Source of the DNA: Bythopirellula sp. | Lineage (GTDB): Bacteria; Planctomycetota; Planctomycetia; Pirellulales; Lacipirellulaceae | Length of the DNA: 49,414 bases | Assembly (NCBI GenBank): GCA_028285205.1 | Contig: JANQQA010000019.1 | Coordinates: 1 to 49,414, forward strand | Direction of reading: 5' to 3' | In this document: in pieces, positions 43,395-49,414 of the stretch | How positions within the stretch are numbered: position 1 is the stretch's first letter | Layout: each line of letters begins with the position of its first letter | The notes under the pieces: model-generated | The model's database searches: none | The model's input: only the letters and a program-made list of their open reading frames with translations | Told to the model about the DNA's origin: nothing | Translations under genes and position numbers: made by a program

Positions 43395-45005
43395 TTACTG
43401 ATCGGGGAGATCTAAGATTTGCCCCTGAGCCAGCAGATGCTCCTTCAGATCTGGATAAGGTAGGTCCTGCGGTGGCACACCCGCGCTCGCCGACAGCGCG
43501 GCGGCGACGCCCGCCCCCTGACCGATGACCATCCAGGCACCCTCAATTCGCAGCGATGAGATTCCGACGTGCGTGCACGACAGCGCGATCGGTACCAGCA
43601 GATTGTCGCACTGCTCCGGCTTGGGTAAAACCGAGCGATAGGGCACATGATAGGCGTAGCCTTGCGCTGGGTTCCGCTTGCGTACTGGGAAGATCGTGCC
43701 TTCGTTGATCACGCCACCGCCCTTCAGAGCAATCCGCTGGCAGTCGTGCGAGTCGATCGGAAACGATGAGATCGCAATGGGGTCGTCCTTCGTCGGTTCG
43801 TCAAGGATGTCTCGTTGGCTGATCACATACAGGCCCTTCATGCGGCGCGACTCGCGGACATACAGTGCCGGTGAGAAGTGCCCGTAGCTAGCGAACTCGT
43901 CCTTGCAAAGCCCCAGTCGAGCATACTTCTTTCGGATAGCTTCGGGAATGATCCGGTCGGTGGTCAGAAAGTGATAAAACTCAAGCGTATATTGCTTGTG
44001 TGTTTCCCAGATCGCTTTTCTTCCTGCTTCGTCTGCCGTGTGCCATTGGTTACCTCCGCCAATTAGGCCGATCGAGAACTGACCGCCAATCGAATTGTTG
44101 CCATCGAACTTGTCGCCTGGCAACGGATAGAGATCGAAGCGGACCTGATTGACGTCGCCTCCTGCATTGATGTAGCGACGGATGATCTCAAACCGGGACG
44201 GATCGTAGTTGTCCGGCGCGGGCATCGGTACACGCTTGTCGGGGTCTGCGGTCAGACAAAGCCGAAAGCTGTAGGTCATCATGTTTGTGTCGCCCTCGGC
44301 TTCCGCTCCGCCATCGTCGGTTGTCACCAGCGGAAGCAATTGGCCTTTGTCGTCAAAGCCGCTGATGTCCATCTTCGCCTTTGGGTACTGTTTGCCTGCG
44401 AGGGGTTCGTTGTACTCGGCGCGGCCCTCGCGACCGGCCGTCCAGTCGACGCCCGCTGCCGCCATCAGGTCGCCCTCGTAAGTGCCATCGACATAAACCT
44501 TGGCGGAAAAGGTACCGCGGCTTGTGACCAACGAGGTGATCGTCGGCCCATCTTTTGTCACCGATTGCAGATAGCGCTCCGTTAACACGGTGACGTTGCT
44601 CTCTTGCAGCATTCGCCTGGTCACTCGCATCGCGACGTGGGGTTCAAAAACCCATCGCGATTGATCCTTGGTTGCAGGGTTGTACGGCGCTGTGAGGCCG
44701 CGATCGGTGTAGTCCTGCACCACACGCGCGTGCCACTCATCGAACAGCCCCATCAAGGTTGTGCGGACCATCTGATTCGAGTCACAGTGGCTCAGCCCAC
44801 CGGTGCTCAAGCCGCCGACATGATCTGTCGGCTCCAGCAGAATAACCGAAGCCCCTTCGCGAGCGGCTGCAATCGCGGCACAGAATCCGCCCGGTGTGGA
44901 GCCGTAGACAATCACGTCCGCGTCCGAAGCACCACCAAAGCTTCGGTGCGAGTTTGCGGACAACGCGGCCAAGACGAGGATGAAGTGGCAAACGGTACGA
45001 GTCAT
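43395..45005 (-). CDS. Secreted FAD-dependent oxidoreductase (FAD_oxidored family)
   Basis: About 536 residues. The ATG at 45005 is chosen because it opens a signal peptide (MTRTVCHFILVLAALSANS); the frame extends 57 codons upstream without one. The dinucleotide-binding motif follows directly: ADVIVYGSTPGGFCAAIAAA, REGASVILLEP, with GGLSTGGLS next. Other conserved parts are KVYVDGTYEGDLMAAAGV and, near the end, RIEGAWMVIGQGAGVAAALS. Family members are exported and widespread in planctomycetes, often within polysaccharide clusters; the substrate is unknown. Divergent from the carbonic anhydrase gene. Confidence 0.88.
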   Translation of the reverse strand: MTRTVCHFILVLAALSANSHRSFGGASDADVIVYGSTPGGFCAAIAAAREGASVILLEPTDHVGGLSTGGLSHCDSNQMVRTTLMGLFDEWHARVVQDYTDRGLTAPYNPATKDQSRWVFEPHVAMRVTRRMLQESNVTVLTERYLQSVTKDGPTITSLVTSRGTFSAKVYVDGTYEGDLMAAAGVDWTAGREGRAEYNEPLAGKQYPKAKMDISGFDDKGQLLPLVTTDDGGAEAEGDTNMMTYSFRLCLTADPDKRVPMPAPDNYDPSRFEIIRRYINAGGDVNQVRFDLYPLPGDKFDGNNSIGGQFSIGLIGGGNQWHTADEAGRKAIWETHKQYTLEFYHFLTTDRIIPEAIRKKYARLGLCKDEFASYGHFSPALYVRESRRMKGLYVISQRDILDEPTKDDPIAISSFPIDSHDCQRIALKGGGVINEGTIFPVRKRNPAQGYAYHVPYRSVLPKPEQCDNLLVPIALSCTHVGISSLRIEGAWMVIGQGAGVAAALSASAGVPPQDLPYPDLKEHLLAQGQILDLPDQ

Positions 45006-45283
45006 GGGTGCTGCTGAGGGTAAGAGTTGCGTTTCTTTTGTTGCATCTAATCCGCAAAACCGGAACTCTGCCTTCGCTAGTTGCTTCGACAGTGGTTCCT
45101 GCCGTTGGGATCGACGTCGCGATGTGCGAGATTGATGATCTCGAGGCCAGTCAGCGGCATGGACCACAAGTTCCATTTGATGCTAAAATGTAGATGATCA
45201 CAGTTCGAGTGCCAATTCAAGGTTCGGGTGAGCTATTCACCTTTGGCATACACTGGCCGCTTTTCTTTTTTTGAGGTGCTGCG

Positions 45284-45946
45284 ATGGACAAACTCGTCGG
45301 CGGAATTCAGAAGTACAAAAAAGAGTACTTCAGCGAGCATCAAGAGTTTTTTGCGGAACTGGTGAAAGGCCAAACCCCCAGAGCACTGTTCATCACGTGC
45401 TCGGACTCGCGTATCGATCCCAACGTGCTCACACAAACAGAGCCCGGCGAAATCTTCACGCAACGGACGGCGGGCAACATTGTACCTCCATACGGTTCGG
45501 TCCGAGGTGGAGAAGCCGCGACGATTGAATACGCGGTCTGCGCGCTCAAGGTCCGGCATATCATCATTTGCGGCCATTCCCACTGCGGAGCGATGGCCGG
45601 CCTGCTGCATCCGGATATGACAGAAACCATGCCAGCCGTGCAGTCGTATCTGGAGTATGCCGCAGCCACGTCACGGATCTTGAACGAGAATTACGCAGAC
45701 GTCACCGACGAAGCGAGGCGACTCAATTTGGCGGTCGAAGAGAACGTCCTTGTGCAACTGGAAAACTTGCGCACCCACCCCTCCGTCGCCGCGGCCGTGG
45801 GACGGGGCGTGCTGGGGCTGCATGCTTGGGTGTACAAGTTCGAGACCGGCGATGTCACCGCGTTCAATCCGACGACGGGACAGTTTTTGCCCGTCGAGCA
45901 AGTGGAAGACGACAATATCGACAAGCCGCCTCGCGTGATCGATTAG
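45284..45946 (+). CDS. Beta-carbonic anhydrase
   Basis: A 220-residue beta-class enzyme interconverting CO2 and bicarbonate. Zinc ligands are Cys39, His98 and Cys101 (ITCSDSR and CGHSHCGAM), with the Asp41-Arg43 dyad that gates the active site; RTAGNIVPP and the GAM loop are also typical. GAGGTG serves as ribosome-binding site. The 3' end overlaps the convergent cysN/C gene by 4 bases. Its place near a dabA-type bicarbonate-uptake gene suggests a joint role in carbon supply. Confidence 0.95.
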   Translation: MDKLVGGIQKYKKEYFSEHQEFFAELVKGQTPRALFITCSDSRIDPNVLTQTEPGEIFTQRTAGNIVPPYGSVRGGEAATIEYAVCALKVRHIIICGHSHCGAMAGLLHPDMTETMPAVQSYLEYAAATSRILNENYADVTDEARRLNLAVEENVLVQLENLRTHPSVAAAVGRGVLGLHAWVYKFETGDVTAFNPTTGQFLPVEQVEDDNIDKPPRVID

Positions 45947-47883
45947 CCAAAGTTCTTGGCAATTTCAAACATAATCCGAGCCACGGTCGAATCGGTGTCG
46001 CTCGGTGTGGTGCACACGGCGTTGATGTCGCACTCCTGGGGCGATTCGTACTCAGCACTGACGCCTGGGAACATGGGTATGTCACCGCGATCGGCCGCAG
46101 CGTATCGTCCCGTTTGGTCGCGTTGGCGGCAAACCTCGATGGGCGTGGCAAGATGAACGTGGATGGTGTTTTCGCGGCCAAGGATCTCGACGAACTTGTC
46201 TCGCATGGACTGCTGTGGTGCGACAAAAGCCGCGATGCAGAACTGACCTGCTGAGTTGATCAGATTCGCCACTTCAGCCGCTCGACGGAGATTCTCGCTA
46301 CTTTCCTCGCTGGAAAAGCCTAAGTCACGGCTCAAACCCAACCGCAAGTTTTCGCCGTCGAGGACCATGCCGACGTGGCCGCTTTCGAACAGCCTGCGTT
46401 CCAGAGCGGCAGCGAGCGTGGACTTCCCGGCACCACTTAAGCCGGTGATCAAGACCGTGAGTGGCTGAAGCAGGAAACGTGCTTGTCTCGCTTCGGCAGT
46501 GATCGAACTCTCCACGGGCTGAAGCTTCAGGCCGCCAACTTCGTTATGGCCCTCCAGGCCTTCCGCACTTTCGTCGAGCTGTTGATCGAGAAACATGCCG
46601 GCCGCAACCGTCTCATGCGAAATGCGATCGACAACAATGAACGAGCCCGTTTGGCGATTGCGTTTGTATGAATCAAAGCAAACCGGGTCGTGAAGCTTCA
46701 GATGACAACGCCCTACTTCGTTCAGCTGCAGTGAGGTTGCCGGTTGGCGACTCAACGTATTGACATCCACTCGATAACGGACCGGATCGATTTCGCCGGT
46801 AGTCCGTCCGCAGCAGGTTTTGACCCAATACTGTCGCCCTGGGGAAAGTGGTTGCTCCGACATCCAAACCAGCATGACTTCCGCATCACGAGCAACCCGA
46901 GGCAAGTTACCCAGCCGGACGAGCATGTCTCCACGCGTGACGTCGATGTCATCTTCCAGTGTGAGCGTGACCGACGCTTCCGCAGACGCGGCTTCCCGAT
47001 CGCCCGTCATTGTCACGATGCGTTGCACGCGCGAGCGACTCTTCGACGGCAGGACGATCACTTCGTCGCCGGGACGGACCGTACCCGAGGCGACCGTACC
47101 GCTGAAGCCGCGGAAATTTGCGTCCGGACGGTTCACCCACTGCACCGGGAAGCGAAAATCCGTCAGATTCTTATCAGCACCAACGTAGATGGACTCCAAA
47201 ATGTGCAGCAGTGAGCCATCGGCGTACCATAGCGTGTCGCTGCTCGCCTCGACGACGTTGTCTCCGTTGAGTGCCGATAGCGGCACAAATCGCACGTCAG
47301 AGATTTCAAGGCGACGGGCGAATTCGCGGAACTCCTGGCAGATGTCCTCAAAGATCTTTTGGTCGAAGTCGACCAGATCCATCTTGTTAACCGCAATCAC
47401 CACGTGTTTGATACCCAACAGCGAGACGATAAATGCGTGCCGCTTCGTTTGGGTGAGCACGCCCTTGGTCGCGTCGATGAGAATGATGGCAAGGTCAGCA
47501 GTGGAGGCGCCGGTCGCCATGTTGCGAGTGAATTGTTCGTGGCCGGGTGTATCCGCAATGATGAACTTGCGACGATCGGTCGAGAAGTAGCGATACGCGA
47601 CATCGATCGTGATGCCCTGCTGCCGTTCGTCTTCCAGGCCATCGAGCAGCAATGCCGTATCGATCGCGGTACCGGTGGTGCCATGGCGTTCCGAATCGAT
47701 CTGCAGCGACTGGATTTGATCATCGTAGATGGCGCCCGCGTCGAGCAACAATCGTCCTATCAGCGTGCTCTTACCATCGTCGACACTTCCGCACGTGATG
47801 AAACGGAGAATGTCTTTCTCGGCTTGGGATCCGGAATCTGTGCGCTCAGAATCAGACACCGTGTTTGCAATTGTCGTGGCCAT
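45943..47883 (-). CDS. cysN/cysC: Bifunctional sulfate adenylyltransferase subunit 1/adenylylsulfate kinase
   Basis: A 646-residue fusion. The N-terminal GTPase (CysN) has [18 protein letters not shown] (about 31-48), [12 protein letters not shown] and NKMDL; beta-barrel domains follow. From about residue 470 the APS kinase (CysC) has [19 protein letters not shown], then [19 protein letters not shown] and [20 protein letters not shown]. With CysD it makes APS from sulfate and ATP, driven by GTP, and then PAPS. The cysD gene lies 84 bases upstream in the same direction. Confidence 0.96.
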   Translation of the reverse strand: MATTIANTVSDSERTDSGSQAEKDILRFITCGSVDDGKSTLIGRLLLDAGAIYDDQIQSLQIDSERHGTTGTAIDTALLLDGLEDERQQGITIDVAYRYFSTDRRKFIIADTPGHEQFTRNMATGASTADLAIILIDATKGVLTQTKRHAFIVSLLGIKHVVIAVNKMDLVDFDQKIFEDICQEFREFARRLEISDVRFVPLSALNGDNVVEASSDTLWYADGSLLHILESIYVGADKNLTDFRFPVQWVNRPDANFRGFSGTVASGTVRPGDEVIVLPSKSRSRVQRIVTMTGDREAASAEASVTLTLEDDIDVTRGDMLVRLGNLPRVARDAEVMLVWMSEQPLSPGRQYWVKTCCGRTTGEIDPVRYRVDVNTLSRQPATSLQLNEVGRCHLKLHDPVCFDSYKRNRQTGSFIVVDRISHETVAAGMFLDQQLDESAEGLEGHNEVGGLKLQPVESSITAEARQARFLLQPLTVLITGLSGAGKSTLAAALERRLFESGHVGMVLDGENLRLGLSRDLGFSSEESSENLRRAAEVANLINSAGQFCIAAFVAPQQSMRDKFVEILGRENTIHVHLATPIEVCRQRDQTGRYAAADRGDIPMFPGVSAEYESPQECDINAVCTTPSDTDSTVARIMFEIAKNFG

Positions 47884-47967
47884 GGCTGCTTGTGTTAAAA
47901 ATTGTGCTTGGTGTGTGATCTGAAAACGGCTCTTGTTTTGCGAAGTTGCAATTTCGATGTCGACGAA

Positions 47968-48888
47968 TCAGAAGTAGCCTTCGCGCTTCTTCTTCTCCAT
48001 GGCGGCTGCTTCATCGCGATCGATCGCTCGTCCTTGACGTTCGGAGAAACGAGTGGTCGCCATTTCGTGCACGATCGCGTCGAGGCTATCCGCGCTGGAT
48101 TTGACAGCGCCAGTCACTGGATAGCAGCCTAAGGTGCGAAATCGCACTTTGCGCAGGACCGGTTTTTCATCCGGCTCAAGCCGCATACGCTCGTCGTCGA
48201 CGACGATAAGATCGCCATCGCGCTCGACCACCGGCCGTTCCTTTGCGAAATAGAGCGGCACAATCGGTACTTGCTCGCGCTGGATATAGGACCATACATC
48301 CAGCTCCGTCCAATTCGACAGCGGGAATACCCGCATGCACTCGCCGGCGTGTCGCCACGTGTTGTAGATATTCCACAACTCAGGCCGTTGATTACGCGGA
48401 TCCCAACGATGTTGCTTATCTCGGAACGAGAAAATCCGCTCTTTTGCACGCGAACGTTCTTCATCGCGACGTCCGCCGCCGATTGCCGCATCGAACTTGA
48501 ACTCGGTGAGGGCCTTCTTCAACGGCTTGGTACGCATGATCTCTGTGTACATGGGACCATGATCGAATGGGTTGATGCCCTGAGCAACTCCCTCCTCGCT
48601 GATCTCCACATGCAGGTCCAATCCTAACTCGTCACGTACATAGCGATCGCGAAACTCTGTCATTTCGCGGAATTCCCAAGTTGAGTCAACGTGCAGTAGC
48701 TTGAACGGCACCTTCCCCGGATAGAAGGCCTTCCTCGCGAGATGCAAAATCACAGAGGAGTCTTTACCAATGGAGTAAAGCAATGTGGGGCGTTCATACT
48801 CGGCAGCCACTTCGCGCAGAACGTGAATGCTTTCCGATTCCAACCGATCGAGGTGAGTATCGATTGCAGTGGTGGTCTTGGTAGTCAT
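47968..48888 (-). CDS. cysD: Sulfate adenylyltransferase subunit 2
   Basis: About 306 residues. ATG 48888 ([20 protein letters not shown]) is preferred; an in-frame start nine codons upstream is possible. The PP-loop ATP-binding motif is [14 protein letters not shown], with [11 protein letters not shown] and the conserved [15 protein letters not shown]. It is the catalytic ATP sulfurylase subunit acting with CysN. The order dabA - cysD - cysN/C on one strand, with about 67 bases between dabA and cysD, suggests one transcript. Confidence 0.96.
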   Translation of the reverse strand: MTTKTTTAIDTHLDRLESESIHVLREVAAEYERPTLLYSIGKDSSVILHLARKAFYPGKVPFKLLHVDSTWEFREMTEFRDRYVRDELGLDLHVEISEEGVAQGINPFDHGPMYTEIMRTKPLKKALTEFKFDAAIGGGRRDEERSRAKERIFSFRDKQHRWDPRNQRPELWNIYNTWRHAGECMRVFPLSNWTELDVWSYIQREQVPIVPLYFAKERPVVERDGDLIVVDDERMRLEPDEKPVLRKVRFRTLGCYPVTGAVKSSADSLDAIVHEMATTRFSERQGRAIDRDEAAAMEKKKREGYF

Positions 48889-48955
48889 ATCTTCAAATTG
48901 TCCTTCGGATCGCAAAAATCAAATACTCGCTCGGCATGGGTCGACATCGTGTCCT

Positions 48956-49414
48956 TTAGCTGGCGACACTCTGTGTTTCGGTCGGAGAATGCACTCGTTT
49001 CCAGAACAGCGATGGTGAGCAGCGGAAGAACTGCCCATCTTCCACCGCGACAAGCTGCACCCAACCATTTGCTACCAGGTCGCGTACGTTCTCGTGAGCG
49101 GCGATGACCCGATCAATGGATGCGCGCTTGGCCGCGATGACCACCAACAGACGTACCGGATCGTGCACGTAGTCCTTGCCGTCATGGATCGATTGCCAGG
49201 CAAGTCCAGCACGCAAGTCGCCCCCATTGCCTTCCAGGAGTCCGAACTTGCCGACGACGTTGTGAATCGTCTTGTTACCACACCCGAAGTGCTTCTGATC
49301 AACCGTCGAGGCGAAGTACTGCATGTTGATCCAGTTGGTGACGATCATCGGAGCGGTCATGATCTGTTCGAGCACTTTCCCATCGGGATCGTTCGCTTCG
49401 TTGTAACTGTGCAT
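48956..49414 (-). CDS. dabA: C-terminal part of the inorganic carbon transporter subunit DabA
   Basis: The last 152 codons of a gene that enters from the right edge. The Met at 49414 is internal, not a start. The sequence ILEQIMTAPMIVTNWINMQY (preceded by GKV), then FASTVDQKHFGCGNKTIHNV and HDPVRLLVVIAAKR, is characteristic of the C-terminus of DabA (DUF2309), which pairs with the NuoL-like DabB to accumulate bicarbonate. dabB, if present, would be outside the window. The carbonic anhydrase gene about 3 kb away fits the same function. Confidence 0.85.
   Translation of the reverse strand: MHSYNEANDPDGKVLEQIMTAPMIVTNWINMQYFASTVDQKHFGCGNKTIHNVVGKFGLLEGNGGDLRAGLAWQSIHDGKDYVHDPVRLLVVIAAKRASIDRVIAAHENVRDLVANGWVQLVAVEDGQFFRCSPSLFWKRVHSPTETQSVAS

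Overview
The window looks like chromosomal DNA of a planctomycete, probably of the Pirellulales (Rhodopirellula/Blastopirellula type). This rests on several things seen in the sequence: two DUF1559 prepilin-like proteins, two PEP-CTERM-anchored secreted proteins, a secreted protein with an LExR-type N-terminal motif, an ECF sigma factor overlapping a Ser/Thr kinase gene, and transthyretin-like lipoproteins. The genus is an inference.

Layout. (1) 1-8836: surface and signalling genes (LExR-motif protein, autotransporter-repeat PEP-CTERM protein, ECF sigma factor + kinase-TPR operon, DUF1559 + lipoprotein pair, HAF-repeat PEP-CTERM protein). (2) 9139-14988: a plasmid-like module with a P-loop ATPase, a probable replication protein, a 1.1 kb hairpin-containing divergent region, ParA, a small putative centromere-binding partner and an intact tyrosine integrase. 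(3) 15069-15142: tRNA-Pro(GGG) with a perfect -10 box. (4) 15101-32362: a 17.2 kb genomic island inserted in the 3' part of that tRNA and bounded by a perfect 46-bp direct repeat. It carries a tyrosine integrase (broken by an in-frame TAG), an excisionase-like protein, zinc-ribbon proteins, a Prim-Pol primase with an AlpA-like regulator, iteron-like repeats, a small resolvase, a type I restriction-modification locus (hsdM, hsdS broken by an in-frame TAG, fic, hsdR), a winged-helix protein, and a tightly overlapped trio of one serine recombinase and two ParB/RepB-like proteins. (5) 32363-33635: gene-poor scar with an integrase remnant and strong palindromes. (6) 33636-45005: a carbohydrate-type cluster (DUF1559, lipoprotein, secreted all-alpha protein, AGE-family epimerase, sugar porter, PhyH dioxygenase, LacI regulator, glutamine-amidotransferase-like protein, secreted FAD oxidoreductase). 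(7) 45284-49414: beta-carbonic anhydrase facing a cysN/C - cysD - dabA (partial) run, i.e. sulfate activation next to inorganic carbon uptake.

How the parts relate. The tRNA-Pro locus is a repeated insertion site: two integrases lie back to back around it and a third integrase scrap lies just beyond the right repeat. The island resembles an integrative, satellite-like element with replication genes (Prim-Pol, AlpA) and defence cargo. Both island disruptions are single TAG codons in otherwise open frames, so the island may be immobilised and its restriction system silent. The least understood part is the serine recombinase-ParB-RepB trio at 28705-32062. It is the best candidate here for an uncharacterised system, and the separate ParA-type plasmid module just left of the tRNA gives a useful contrast.
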